From Caulobacter segnis (GTDB taxonomy: Bacteria > Pseudomonadota > Alphaproteobacteria > Caulobacterales > Caulobacteraceae): 64,000 nucleotides of DNA. Below, in pieces: positions 43,764 to 52,481 of the stretch. Every line of letters starts with the position of its first letter. Within the stretch, counting starts at the first letter, position 1. A program made the translations under genes and the position numbers. Where the stretch lies: assembly GCF_029543125.1 (NCBI RefSeq), contig NZ_JARQWW010000005.1, forward strand, positions 248,001-312,000. The letters are read 5' to 3'. Below the pieces are notes generated by a model, which ran no database searches, was not told the origin of the DNA, and worked only from the letters and a program-made list of their open reading frames with translations.

Positions 43764-44459
43764 ATGCATGACCAGCTCCCGCTTTCCGGCCTGACCATCG
43801 CCTTCGATCTCGACGGCACCTTGGTGGACACCGCGCCCGACCTGATCGGTTCGCTCAACACCGTGCTCGCGGAAGAGGGGCTCAGCCCCCTGCCCTATGA
43901 CGAGGTTCGCCTGATGGTGGGCCGCGGGGCCAAGGCCTTGCTGGAGATGGGCTTCGCCGCCGCGGGCGCGCCGCTGGACGCCGATCGCGCGCCCAGGCTG
44001 GTGGAGCGCTTCATCGCCGTCTATCTGGACCGCATCGCCTTGGAGAGCACGCCGTTCCCCGGAACCGTGGCGGCGCTGGAGAAGCTGCGCGCTGACGGCG
44101 CCAAGCTCTGTGTCTGCACCAACAAGCTGACCGGCCTGTCCGAGGCCCTGCTGGACGCCCTGGACCTCACCCGTCTGTTCGACGCGGTGGTGGGCCAGGA
44201 CCAGGCCCCCGCCCCCAAGCCGGACGCTCGCCACCTGTTGACCACCATCGAAGCCGTCGGCGGCCGTCCCGACCGCGCCATCCTGGTCGGCGACAGCATC
44301 ACTGACGTGGGCGCGGGCAAGAACGCCAAGGTGCCGGTGGTGGTGGTCAGCTTCGGCTACACCGAGGCCCCCGCGCGCGAGCTGGGCGGCGACATCGTCA
44401 TCGACCACTTCGACGAACTGGACGGCGTGGTGCGCGCCTGGATGGCCGGCGCGGCCTGA
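43764..44459 (+). CDS. gph: Phosphoglycolate phosphatase (HAD family)
   Basis: 231 aa. Removes 2-phosphoglycolate, for example from DNA repair. HAD motif I is FDLDGTLVDTAPDL (nucleophile Asp16), motif II LCVCTNK, and motif III/IV APAPKPDARHLL and ILVGDSITDVGAGKNA. GMGNRGAKALLEMGF-like cap sequence (VGRGAKALLEMGF) fits Gph rather than other HAD phosphatases. Confidence 0.92.
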   Translation: MHDQLPLSGLTIAFDLDGTLVDTAPDLIGSLNTVLAEEGLSPLPYDEVRLMVGRGAKALLEMGFAAAGAPLDADRAPRLVERFIAVYLDRIALESTPFPGTVAALEKLRADGAKLCVCTNKLTGLSEALLDALDLTRLFDAVVGQDQAPAPKPDARHLLTTIEAVGGRPDRAILVGDSITDVGAGKNAKVPVVVVSFGYTEAPARELGGDIVIDHFDELDGVVRAWMAGAA

Positions 44460-44478
44460 CTGATTTTCAGAGAAGGAA

Positions 44479-44553
44479 TGGTGGATGCGACAGGGATTGA
44501 ACCTGTGACCCCCTCGGTGTGAACGAGGTGCTCTCCCGCTGAGCTACGCATCC
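44479..44553 (-). tRNA. valT: tRNA-Val (anticodon CAC)
   Basis: 75 nt with encoded CCA on the minus strand. Acceptor GGATGCG/CGCATCC, D-arm GCTC-AGCGGGA-GAGC, anticodon stem CCTCG/CGAGG with loop TTCACAC, T-arm ACAGG-TTCAATC-CCTGT. Reads GUG codons. The symbol is a convenience, not an assignment to a named locus. Confidence 0.93.
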
Positions 44554-44644
44554 GCCGGCAGGAAGGGTTGCGCCTATAGCCCGCCCATTCGGTCGGGGCA
44601 AGGCGCTTTTGCGAACCTTTTCCGCAAAGCTGTGAACACCGCCA

Positions 44645-45001
44645 TCAGATGGCGATCAGAGCCACCGCCACGCGGCGTCCCTGGGTGGCCAGAACGTTGT
44701 AGAGTTTGGCCGCCGCCTCGGTGGACATGAACTCCAGACCGAGGCCAGCGGCGCGCATGGCGTCCTTCACAGCGCGCGACGGCGGGGCCATGACGGCGCC
44801 CGTGCCCAGAAGAATGAATTCGGAGACGCCCGGCCCCGCCGCGACCACGTCGGCGAAGTCCTCGGGCTTCAGTTCGGCCAGGCTGCGGACCGGCCAGACA
44901 TGCGGCTGGTCGTCCAGCAGCAGGAGCGACCCCTCGTGCCGCTTGCCCTGCACGCGAAAGCCGCCGTCCCCGTAGGCGTCGATGGACGGCGGCTGACGCA
45001 T
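44645..45001 (-). CDS. Mth938-like domain protein (DUF498)
   Basis: 118 aa. Signatures of the family: IDAYGDGGFRVQG, GSLLLLDDQPHVWPV, EFILLGTGAVMAPP and LGLEFMSTEAAAKLYNVLATQGRRVAVALI. The function is not established; bacterial members very often follow secD/secF as here (7 bp after secF), which hints at a link with protein export. Confidence 0.9.
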   Translation of the reverse strand: MRQPPSIDAYGDGGFRVQGKRHEGSLLLLDDQPHVWPVRSLAELKPEDFADVVAAGPGVSEFILLGTGAVMAPPSRAVKDAMRAAGLGLEFMSTEAAAKLYNVLATQGRRVAVALIAI

Positions 45002-45008
45002 GATTGGA

Positions 45009-45938
45009 TCAGGCCTTGGCCGGCGCCGCGTCGCCCGCGCCGCGATTCACACCCCACACGAGGACGAGCGGCAGGGCCACGTAGATCGACGAGTAGGTGC
45101 CGATCAGGATGCCGAAGACCAGGGTGAAGATCAGCGGGAACAGGGTCGGACCGCCCAGGAACAACATGCCCGCCAGCGCCAGCAGCGCCGTCGAGCCGGT
45201 GATCAGGGTGCGCGACAGACGCTCGTTCTCCGACAGGTCGATCAGGTCGCGCAGCGGCGTGACCTTGTACTTGCGCAGGTTCTCGCGAAGACGGTCGAAG
45301 GTGATGACCTTCTCGTTCATCGAGTAGCCGACCACGGTCAGCAGCGCGGCGATGGTGGTCATCGAGAACTCGATGTGCAGCGCCGAGAGCATGCCGAGGG
45401 TCAGCACCGCGTCATGGAGCACGCCCACGACGGCGGCCACACCGAACTGCAGCTGGAAGCGGATCCAGATGTAGAGAAGCATCAGGCCCATGGCGATCGA
45501 CAGGGCAGTGAACCCCGAGCGGAAGAGCTCGCCCGAGACCTTCGGGCCGACGATGTCCACGCGCTTGAACTGAATGCCGGGGAATTTCTCGGCCAGCTGC
45601 TTCTTGATGACTTCCGCGCCTTCGATCGAGTTGACGTTCTCGGCGAGGCGGAAGCGAAGGATCGCCGCGTTCACGGAGCCGATCGACTGCACTTGCGGGT
45701 CCTCGGCGCCCATCTGGCCGAGGCTGGCGCGCAGGTCGCCGATGGGAGCCGGACCAGGGGTCTGGATCTCCATCATGGTGCCGCCGGCGAAGTCCGTGCC
45801 GAGGTTCAGCCCGCGGGTGAACAGCGACACGCCCGAAGCGATGACGAAGATGACCGACACCACGGCCAGATACGGCGCCAGCTTCGTGAAGCGGAAGTTG
45901 GTGACGTGCGGGAGGTTCTTGATCAGGGGCCAATGCAT
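45009..45938 (-). CDS. secF: Protein translocase subunit SecF
   Basis: 309 aa, six helices. Works with SecD to drive the periplasmic side of Sec export by proton motive force. LNLGTDFAGGTMMEIQ is the conserved opening; later FGVAAVVGVLHDAVLTLGML, TVVGYSMNEKVITFDRLREN and LNEN-like SENERLSRTLITG. The ATG at 45938 lies 11 bp after the secD stop; a longer frame would overlap secD. Confidence 0.97.
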   Translation of the reverse strand: MHWPLIKNLPHVTNFRFTKLAPYLAVVSVIFVIASGVSLFTRGLNLGTDFAGGTMMEIQTPGPAPIGDLRASLGQMGAEDPQVQSIGSVNAAILRFRLAENVNSIEGAEVIKKQLAEKFPGIQFKRVDIVGPKVSGELFRSGFTALSIAMGLMLLYIWIRFQLQFGVAAVVGVLHDAVLTLGMLSALHIEFSMTTIAALLTVVGYSMNEKVITFDRLRENLRKYKVTPLRDLIDLSENERLSRTLITGSTALLALAGMLFLGGPTLFPLIFTLVFGILIGTYSSIYVALPLVLVWGVNRGAGDAAPAKA

Positions 45939-45949
45939 GGTCTCGTCCC

Positions 45950-47548
45950 TTAAATCGGAAGTTTCTTGGGACGGGCCGAGCGGAACCACAGGCCAAGCAG
46001 GACCTGGGTGACCAGCAGCGCCGTGAACAGCGAGGTGAACACGCCGACCGAGAGGGTCCAGGCAAAGCCTTTCACCACGCCCGAGCCGAACTGGAACATG
46101 ATCAGCGCCGAGATCAGCGAGGTCACGTTGGCGTCGATGATCGACACCAGCGCCCGGCTGAAGCCGATGTCCATGGCCGACAGCGGCGGTCTCCCCGCCC
46201 TCTCCTCGTCACGCATGCGCTCGTAGACCAGCACGTTGGCGTCCACCGCCACCGCGAGGGTCAGGATCATGCCGGCGATGCCGGGCAAGGTGAGCGTCGC
46301 CTGGGTGAGGGACAGGATGGCCACAAGCAGAATCACGTTCAGGAACAGGGCGAGCACCGCCGTGCCCCCGAACAGCCCGCCATAGGCCAGCAGCATGAAC
46401 ACCACCACGGCCACGAAGCCGATGGCGATGGAGATGGCGCCCGCGCGGACAGCATCGGCGCCCAGCTCGGCGCCCACAGTGCGCTGCTCTTCGACCTTCA
46501 GCGGCGCGGGAAGCGCGCCGGCCCGCAGCAGCACCGCCAGGTCGTTGGCGGTCTGGACGGTGAAGTTGCCGGTGATCTGACCCGAACCGCCGGTGATGGC
46601 GGTGTTGATGACCGGAGCGGAGATGACCTTGTTGTCCAGGACGATGGCGAAACGCTTGCCGATGTTTGCGGCGGTGGCGTCGCCGAAGCGGCGGGCGCCC
46701 TGGCCGTTGAAGCGGAAGGACACCACCGGGCTGCCCGACTGCTGGTCGAACTGCTGCTGGGCGTCGGTCAGCATCTCGCCGGTGACGACGGCGCGCTTCT
46801 TCAGGACATAGCCCGGCGCGTAGCCGTCTTCGCTGGGAAGGTAGACCGAGCCGGGCGGAATGCGGCCGGCCGCGACTTCTTCCGGCGTGACGGTCTCATC
46901 AACCATCTGGAAGGTCAGCTTGGCGGTCTGGCCGATGACGTTCTTCAGGCGCTCAGGGTCGCTCTCGCCCGCCGCCTGGACGACGATGCGGTTGGTGCCC
47001 TGGCGGTTGATCGCCGGTTCCTTGGTGCCCATCTGGTCGATCCGGCGACGGATGATTTCGATGGACTGGTCCACGGCCTTGGCCGCCTCGGCGTTGAACG
47101 CCGCGGCGACGAAGGCGATCTCGATACGCTGCCCCTGCAGGGTGACATTGACGTCACGCCCGCCCGGCGTGCCCGCCAGGGGCGCGCCGACCGTGTTGCG
47201 CAGGGTGTTCGCAGCCGCGTTGGCCTGAGCCGGGTCGGTGATCAGCACCGTGATGCGGCCATTCTGCTCGCCGAGGCCGCTGAACGCGATCTGGTCGTTA
47301 CGCAGGGTCGTGCGCACGTCCTCGACCATGTTGTTCAGGCGTTCGGTGCGCAGAGCCTGGGTGTCGACTTCCAGCAGCAGATAGGAGCCGCCCTGAAGGT
47401 CGAGACCGAGGTTGAGCCGCTGTTTGGGCATCCAGCCAGGCAGAGAATCCAACGTCCGTTGCGGCAGGACGTTCGGCAGGGCGAAAAGCACCCCAAGCAC
47501 GAGCGCCAGGACAACGAGGACGATTTTCCAGCGTGAGAGAGCGATCAT
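45950..47548 (-). CDS. secD: Protein translocase subunit SecD
   Basis: 532 aa, six helices with the large periplasmic P1 domain between the first two. Features: LNLGLDLQGGSYLLLEVD, RRRIDQMGTKEPAINRQGTNRIVVQ, then LRAGALPAPLKVEEQRTVGAELGADAV and the SecD/RND block VDANVLVYERMRDEERAGR. Middle of the yajC-secD-secF-Mth938 unit. Confidence 0.98.
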   Translation of the reverse strand: MIALSRWKIVLVVLALVLGVLFALPNVLPQRTLDSLPGWMPKQRLNLGLDLQGGSYLLLEVDTQALRTERLNNMVEDVRTTLRNDQIAFSGLGEQNGRITVLITDPAQANAAANTLRNTVGAPLAGTPGGRDVNVTLQGQRIEIAFVAAAFNAEAAKAVDQSIEIIRRRIDQMGTKEPAINRQGTNRIVVQAAGESDPERLKNVIGQTAKLTFQMVDETVTPEEVAAGRIPPGSVYLPSEDGYAPGYVLKKRAVVTGEMLTDAQQQFDQQSGSPVVSFRFNGQGARRFGDATAANIGKRFAIVLDNKVISAPVINTAITGGSGQITGNFTVQTANDLAVLLRAGALPAPLKVEEQRTVGAELGADAVRAGAISIAIGFVAVVVFMLLAYGGLFGGTAVLALFLNVILLVAILSLTQATLTLPGIAGMILTLAVAVDANVLVYERMRDEERAGRPPLSAMDIGFSRALVSIIDANVTSLISALIMFQFGSGVVKGFAWTLSVGVFTSLFTALLVTQVLLGLWFRSARPKKLPI

Positions 47549-47572
47549 GAAGGGGTGTTCGCCTGCGGGCCT

Positions 47573-47872
47573 TTAGTCGTTGGCCGGTTCGCCGCGGGTG
47601 CGGACCTCGGTGATCATGCCCTTCACCACCTTCACGGTGACGCCGGTGGCGATCTCGACGCCGACTTCCTTTTCCTCGACGCGCACGATCTTGCCGAGGA
47701 TGCCGCTGGACAGGACGACGTTGTCGCCGCGCTTCAGACCGGCCAGCAGCGCGGCGTGTTCCTTCATCCGCTTTTGCTGCGGACGGATCATGAGGAAGTA
47801 GAACAGCACCACGAGCAGCAGGATCGGGGCGATCTGGATCAGGAAATCCTGGGGACCGGCGGCCGGGTTCAT
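47573..47872 (-). CDS. yajC: Preprotein translocase accessory protein YajC
   Basis: 99 aa from the ATG at 47872; a longer frame has no support. One helix (about 14-28) followed by the family hallmark FLMIRPQQKRMKEHAALLAGLKRGDNVV and a small beta domain (VRVEEKEVGVEIATGVTVKVVKGMI). Subunit of the SecDF-YajC complex; secD follows after 24 bp. Confidence 0.96.
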   Translation of the reverse strand: MNPAAGPQDFLIQIAPILLLVVLFYFLMIRPQQKRMKEHAALLAGLKRGDNVVLSSGILGKIVRVEEKEVGVEIATGVTVKVVKGMITEVRTRGEPAND

Positions 47873-47993
47873 CACGTCTCCAATATGTCTCTTGCGGCTC
47901 TTCGTTCGTGGAACGGGGCCGTTTTCAGGTCGGCGGAAGCTATGCGCTCGCCTCCCCTTTTGCAATGAGCGGCCGGAGGCTTATAGCCACACC

Positions 47994-48833
47994 ATGAGCC
48001 AGGACCTCTCCCCCCTTCTCGCCCGCATCGCCGAAGCCCTCGAGCGGATCGCCCCCGCTGCGACGCCTGAACCGGACTTCAGCGGCGCCCGTCTGTTCCG
48101 TCATGATCCGGAGACCGGCGCTTTCTTGCCGGCTCCAGACTATCCGATGGCGCTGGACCTTCTGGTGGGCGTCGACCGTCAGAAAGAGAAGTTCCTGCAG
48201 AATCTGCAGCGCTTCGCCACGGGCCTGCCGTGCAACGACGTCCTGCTGTGGGGCGTGCGCGGCACGGGCAAGAGCTCCATGGCCAAGGCGGCCTTCATGG
48301 AAGCCGCCAAAGCGCAGCCTTCGCTGAAGCTGGTGGAGGTGGATCGCGACGCGGTGACCGCCCTGCCCGGCCTGTTCGATCAGCTTCGCGGCCGTTCGGA
48401 GCGCTTCGTGGTGCTTTGTGACGACCTGTCATTCGAAGACGGCGCTGCTGCGGCCAAGGCGCTGAAGTCGGCCATGGAGGGCGGCGTGTCCGGCCCGCCG
48501 GAAAACGTGCTGTTCATCGCCACCTCCAACCGCCGGCACCTGATGCCGCGCGATCACGTGGAAGGTCGGGGCGCCATCGCCGCCCAGGAGGATGCCGAGG
48601 AGGAGATCAGCGTCTCCGACCGCTTCGGCCTATGGCTGGGCTTCCCGCCTATGGACCAGCCGACCTACCTGGAGGCGATCCGCGTCTATTCGGAGCGCTT
48701 CGGCCTGACGGTCGAGAATCTGGAGCGCCGCGCCCTGCAATGGTCGCAGCTGCGCGGATCGCGATCCGGCCGCATCGCCTGGCAGTTCGTCCGCGACCTG
48801 GCGGGCGAACTGGGCGTGAAGCTCAATCCCTAG
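47994..48833 (+). CDS. DUF815 family AAA-type ATPase
   Basis: 279 aa. The ATG at 47994 gives MSQDLSPLLARIAEALERI. P-loop LLWGVRGTGKSSMAKA (about 85-96), Walker B-like RFVVLCDDLSFE, sensor NVLFIATSNRRHLMPRD, and arginine-rich end RSGRIAWQFVRDLAGELG. Close relatives of this family are widespread with no proven role. Divergent from yajC and convergent with dipM, three bases from its stop. Confidence 0.9.
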   Translation: MSQDLSPLLARIAEALERIAPAATPEPDFSGARLFRHDPETGAFLPAPDYPMALDLLVGVDRQKEKFLQNLQRFATGLPCNDVLLWGVRGTGKSSMAKAAFMEAAKAQPSLKLVEVDRDAVTALPGLFDQLRGRSERFVVLCDDLSFEDGAAAAKALKSAMEGGVSGPPENVLFIATSNRRHLMPRDHVEGRGAIAAQEDAEEEISVSDRFGLWLGFPPMDQPTYLEAIRVYSERFGLTVENLERRALQWSQLRGSRSGRIAWQFVRDLAGELGVKLNP

Positions 48834-48836
48834 AGA

Positions 48837-50882
48837 CTACTGCGGCAGAACCAGCGACGGGTTGATCGGGCGCGCCTTCTCCTTCGGCGAGGGCGCGTAA
48901 CGAACCTCGAAGTGCAGTTGCGGCTCAGCCACGCCGCCGGTCGAGCCGGCCTGGCCGAGTTGCTGGCCCTGCACCACCTGCTGGCGCATCTTCACGTCGG
49001 TGCGGCCAAGGTGCGCATAGGCCGTGACCCAGCCGTCAGCGTGCTTGACCAGCACCAGATTGCCGAAGCCGGGAACCTGATCGCCGGAATAGACCACTTC
49101 GCCCGCCGCGGCGGAGCGCACGGCCTCGCCGGCGTTGGCGCGGATGTTCAGGCCGTCATTGCGCTGCGAGCCGGCCTTGGGACCGAAGTCCGACAGAATC
49201 TCGCCGGTCAGCGGCCACACGAAGCGGCCCTTGCCGGCGGCGACGATCTCCGTCTCGCTCAGCGACGGCGTAGCGTCGGCGATCTGCGGGCGCGAAGACG
49301 TAGCGGGCGGCGTTGTCGGACGGGTCGGCGTGCCGCTGTAGGGCTGCGGAGCGGACGGCAAGGGGGCGCTCGGCGTCGTGGTCGGCGCCGGAGTGGTTTC
49401 GCGCACAGGCGCCGGGGTCGAGCTGGCCGGCTTGGGCGCGCCGCGATCACGATAACCGTCCGGCAGGATCAGGCGCTGGCCGGACTTCAGCTTGGCCGTG
49501 GAGCGCAGGTTGTTCTCGGCCGCCAGGGCGCGGGTGGTGACGCCAAAGCGTTGAGCGACCACCGCCAGGGTGTCGCCGCTTTCAACCACATAGGCCTTGG
49601 CCTTGGTGGCCTCGCCCTTCAGGCGCTGGCCGACCGTCAGGCGGTAGGGAGACTTCAGGCCGTTCAGGCTGGCCAGCTCACGGCGGCTCATGCCCATGCG
49701 ATCGGCGATTTCGTCGAGATTGTCGCCCTTCTTGACCGTGTAAGTCTTGGCCGGGCCATCAACGCTGATCACACGTCCGCCGCCGGGAGCGTCCGAAGCG
49801 GTCGGAGCCTCGGCGACCGGCTCCTCGCGGGCGGGGCGGACCTGGTTCGGGCGGCTGGTGACCGGCGCGGGCCGCTCGACCGCCGGTTCGGCGCGGGCGG
49901 GCGTCGAGCCGCCCTGCCCCGGGATGGTCAGCTTCTGGCCGACGCGCAGACCGGTGTTGGCGGAGATGCCGCTGGCCTCGGCGATAGCGGTGGGCGTGGT
50001 GTCGTACTTGCGGGCCAGGGCGAACAGGGTGTCGCCTGCCGCGACGGTATGCGTGCTGCTCTCGGCGCGGCGCTCCGGCGCACGGCTGGGCGCCGAGGTC
50101 GAAGTCGAGCGCGCCGGCTCCGCGCCGCCTGGGACCTTCAGGGTCTGGCCGGCGGTCAGGCGATAGGGCGAGCTCAGGCCGTTGGCGGTAGCGATGTCCT
50201 CGATCGACACGCCCTGGGCCTTGGCGATGGTCGCCAGGGTGTCGCCACGTTGGACCTTATAGGAGCTGGCGGCCGCTTCCGAGCTGACCGAGCCGCGAAG
50301 CCCGCCGCTCGCGCCAGGGACCTTCAGTTTCTGACCAGCGTCCAGGCGATACGGCGAACGCAGCCCGTTGGCTTCGGCGAGGGCATCCTGGCTGACGCCC
50401 AGCGAACGGGCGATGGAGGCGAGATTGTCGCCGCGTTTGACGGTGTATTCGGACGAAGCCGTCTCACGAACCGCCGACCCGCTGCGCCGGCTGCGGGTCT
50501 GGGCCAGAGCGATTTCGAAGGAGCCGTTGTCCGGCGCCTGGGAGACGCCGGCCGGCTCCAGCGGCGCCAGCTCACGGCTGCTCACGGGGGTCGGCGCGCG
50601 GACCGTCGAAGGCGCGGCGTCCGGAATGGCGGTGCTGGTGATGCGCGCGCCCGAAACCGACGGCGGCGGGGAATAGGACGGCGCCGTGGCCGCCACCGTC
50701 TCGGCGGCGGAGGAGCTGCGGATCGGGAAATTCGGCTTGGGCATCCGCAGGCCTTCGCCGCGCGGCGCCTCCCGCGTGATCGGGAAACGAGGGGTCTGGG
50801 CGGACGCGGCGCTGGCGAGCGCGGCGGACAGCGCCATCAGGCTTGCGACGATCAGCGTGTTGCGGGGTTTGTTGTCCGTCAT
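48837..50882 (-). CDS. dipM: DipM-like cell-division protein: five LysM repeats plus degenerate LytM
   Basis: 681 aa. The ATG at 50882 has GAAGG upstream and opens a signal peptide ending SAASAQ. Five LysM repeats bind peptidoglycan: EYTVKRGDNLASIARSLGVS, SYKVQRGDTLATIAKAQGVS, THTVAAGDTLFALARKYDTT, TYTVKKGDNLDEIADRMGMS and AYVVESGDTLAVVAQRFGVT, separated by Ser/Pro/Ala linkers. The C-terminal M23/LytM domain (about 555-681) lacks the metal ligands: NDGLNI stands where HxGxD is expected, and QLHFEV where HLHFEV is. It is therefore an inactive regulator, as known for Caulobacter DipM, which activates other wall hydrolases at the septum. I recall four LysM repeats in the Caulobacter protein; here there are five. 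A CtrA box lies upstream. Confidence 0.88.
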   Translation of the reverse strand: MTDNKPRNTLIVASLMALSAALASAASAQTPRFPITREAPRGEGLRMPKPNFPIRSSSAAETVAATAPSYSPPPSVSGARITSTAIPDAAPSTVRAPTPVSSRELAPLEPAGVSQAPDNGSFEIALAQTRSRRSGSAVRETASSEYTVKRGDNLASIARSLGVSQDALAEANGLRSPYRLDAGQKLKVPGASGGLRGSVSSEAAASSYKVQRGDTLATIAKAQGVSIEDIATANGLSSPYRLTAGQTLKVPGGAEPARSTSTSAPSRAPERRAESSTHTVAAGDTLFALARKYDTTPTAIAEASGISANTGLRVGQKLTIPGQGGSTPARAEPAVERPAPVTSRPNQVRPAREEPVAEAPTASDAPGGGRVISVDGPAKTYTVKKGDNLDEIADRMGMSRRELASLNGLKSPYRLTVGQRLKGEATKAKAYVVESGDTLAVVAQRFGVTTRALAAENNLRSTAKLKSGQRLILPDGYRDRGAPKPASSTPAPVRETTPAPTTTPSAPLPSAPQPYSGTPTRPTTPPATSSRPQIADATPSLSETEIVAAGKGRFVWPLTGEILSDFGPKAGSQRNDGLNIRANAGEAVRSAAAGEVVYSGDQVPGFGNLVLVKHADGWVTAYAHLGRTDVKMRQQVVQGQQLGQAGSTGGVAEPQLHFEVRYAPSPKEKARPINPSLVLPQ

Positions 50883-50932
50883 CGCTGAACCTTCTTTCAA
50901 CTCACACAGTCCCTACAGGTGCGGGCACAGCG

Positions 50933-50947
50933 TTAAGCCCGCGTTAA
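50933..50947. promoter_or_regulatory. CtrA box upstream of dipM
   Basis: TTAA-GCCCGCG-TTAA, the exact TTAA-N7-TTAA full site of the cell-cycle regulator CtrA, 51-65 bp before the dipM start and 76 bp from the pcm stop. Confidence 0.8.
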
Positions 50948-51022
50948 GCACGACAAAATAGCCGACGATCCACGGCGATTCTCCGCGGGCGTCTCCCGGC
51001 TGTCGGACAGGCGGAAAGCGCT

Positions 51023-51688
51023 CTAGAGCTCGCGCGCCACGCCGTCGAGAAGCGGCACGAAACGCACATCGCACAGGACCTCAACCTTGAAGCCCCCTTG
51101 GCCGTCGCCGGCGTAGCGCTTCAGGGTTTGGACCGGCCCCTTGCCGATCGGCGCGACGAGCACGCCGTTGGGCTTGAGCTGGCTGAGCAGCGTCTTGGGT
51201 TCATCTGGCGCCGCTGCCGTGACCAAAATGCGGTCAAAAGGCGCCTGCTCGGCCCAGCCCTCGCCGCCATCGCCGAATTTGGTGATCACGTTGGTGAGAC
51301 CCAGGGTCGAGAAGCGGGCCTCCGCCTCCTTCATCAGGGTGCGGTAGCGCTCCACCGTATAAACCAGCCGCGCCAGGCGAGAGAGGATCGCGGTCTGGTA
51401 GCCGGAGCCCGTGCCGATCTCCAGAATGCGCGAGCGCGGCTCCAGGGTCAGGGCCTGGGTCATCAGGCCGACGATGAACGGCTGGCTGATCGTCTGGCCG
51501 CAGGCGATCGGCAGGGCCGAGTCCTCCCAGGACCGCTCCTTGAACAGGTCCGGCGTAAACAGGTCGCGCGGAGTCTTCTCGATGGCGTTCAGCACGCCGG
51601 GCTCGGTCACCCCCTGCGAGCGCAGGGCGAGGATGAGCCGGGCCATCTGCGTCTCGGGCGTATCGTCGGTCTTGGGAGCCTTGGCCAT
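51023..51688 (-). CDS. pcm: Protein-L-isoaspartate O-methyltransferase
   Basis: 221 aa. Repairs isoaspartyl residues in aged proteins with SAM. Motifs: GQTISQPFIVGLMTQAL, RILEIGTGSGYQTAILSRL (SAM site), VYTVERYRTLMKEAEARF, FDRILVTAAAPDEP and QLKPNGVLVAPIG. Its first base coincides with the surE stop region (1-base overlap), a classical surE-pcm pair. Confidence 0.96.
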   Translation of the reverse strand: MAKAPKTDDTPETQMARLILALRSQGVTEPGVLNAIEKTPRDLFTPDLFKERSWEDSALPIACGQTISQPFIVGLMTQALTLEPRSRILEIGTGSGYQTAILSRLARLVYTVERYRTLMKEAEARFSTLGLTNVITKFGDGGEGWAEQAPFDRILVTAAAPDEPKTLLSQLKPNGVLVAPIGKGPVQTLKRYAGDGQGGFKVEVLCDVRFVPLLDGVAREL

Positions 51689-52476
51689 CAGCCCGCCTTC
51701 ACTTTGGGGATGGCGCCGCCGAGCAGGCCCTTCATCTGGTGGACCGTGTCGTGGTGCGTCAGATCGATGTGCAGCGGCGTCACCGAGATGCGCCCTTCGT
51801 ACACAGCCTTGATATCGGTGCCGTCAGCGGGGCGCGAGGTCTCGTTGTGGAAGCCCATCCAGTAATAGTCTCGGCCGCGCAGGTCGGTGCGGCGCTCGGC
51901 GTGCATGTTCGAAACGTCGCGGAAGCCCTGGCGGGTGACCTCCACTTCACTCACCTGGTCGGCGGGCAGGTTCGGGAAGTTGATGTTGATGATCACGTCC
52001 TTGGGCCAGCCCAGCTCGGTCAACCGCTCGATGATGCCGGGGCCGTGCGTCGCGGCCGTATCGAACAGGGCCCGCTCGCTGTCGTGGAAGGCGCGCAGGG
52101 ACTGGCTCATGGCGATCGCCGGGATGCCTAGGGCCATGCCCTGGATCGCGCCGGCGACCGTGCCGCTCATGGACACGTCCTCGGCGATGTTGTGACCCCG
52201 GTTGACGCCCGACAGGATCAGGTCCGGCCGCCCGTCCATCAGATCCTGCACGGCCAGCATGACACAGTCGGTCGGCGTGCCGGCGACGGCGAACCTGCGC
52301 GGCTCGATCCGGCGCACCCGCATCGGCGCGGACAGGGACAGGGCGCGACCGACGCCCGACTGCTCAGTCTCGGGCGCGCAGACCCAGACATCGTCGGTCA
52401 GGGCGTGGGCGATCTTCTCCAGCGCCTGCAGGCCCTCGGCGTGGATGCCGTCGTCGTTGGTCAGCAGAATCCGCAC
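51688..52476 (-). CDS. surE: 5'/3'-nucleotidase SurE
   Basis: 262 aa from the GTG at 52476, which gives the canonical (M)RILLTNDDGIHAEG opening with the metal-binding DD; the longer open frame runs into serS. Further motifs: VCAPETEQSGVGRALS, VAGTPTDCVMLAV, DLILSGVNRGHNIAEDVSMSGTVAGA and ININFPN. Five bp after serS. Confidence 0.96.
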   Translation of the reverse strand: MRILLTNDDGIHAEGLQALEKIAHALTDDVWVCAPETEQSGVGRALSLSAPMRVRRIEPRRFAVAGTPTDCVMLAVQDLMDGRPDLILSGVNRGHNIAEDVSMSGTVAGAIQGMALGIPAIAMSQSLRAFHDSERALFDTAATHGPGIIERLTELGWPKDVIININFPNLPADQVSEVEVTRQGFRDVSNMHAERRTDLRGRDYYWMGFHNETSRPADGTDIKAVYEGRISVTPLHIDLTHHDTVHQMKGLLGGAIPKVKAG

Positions 52477-52481
52477 GGCGC

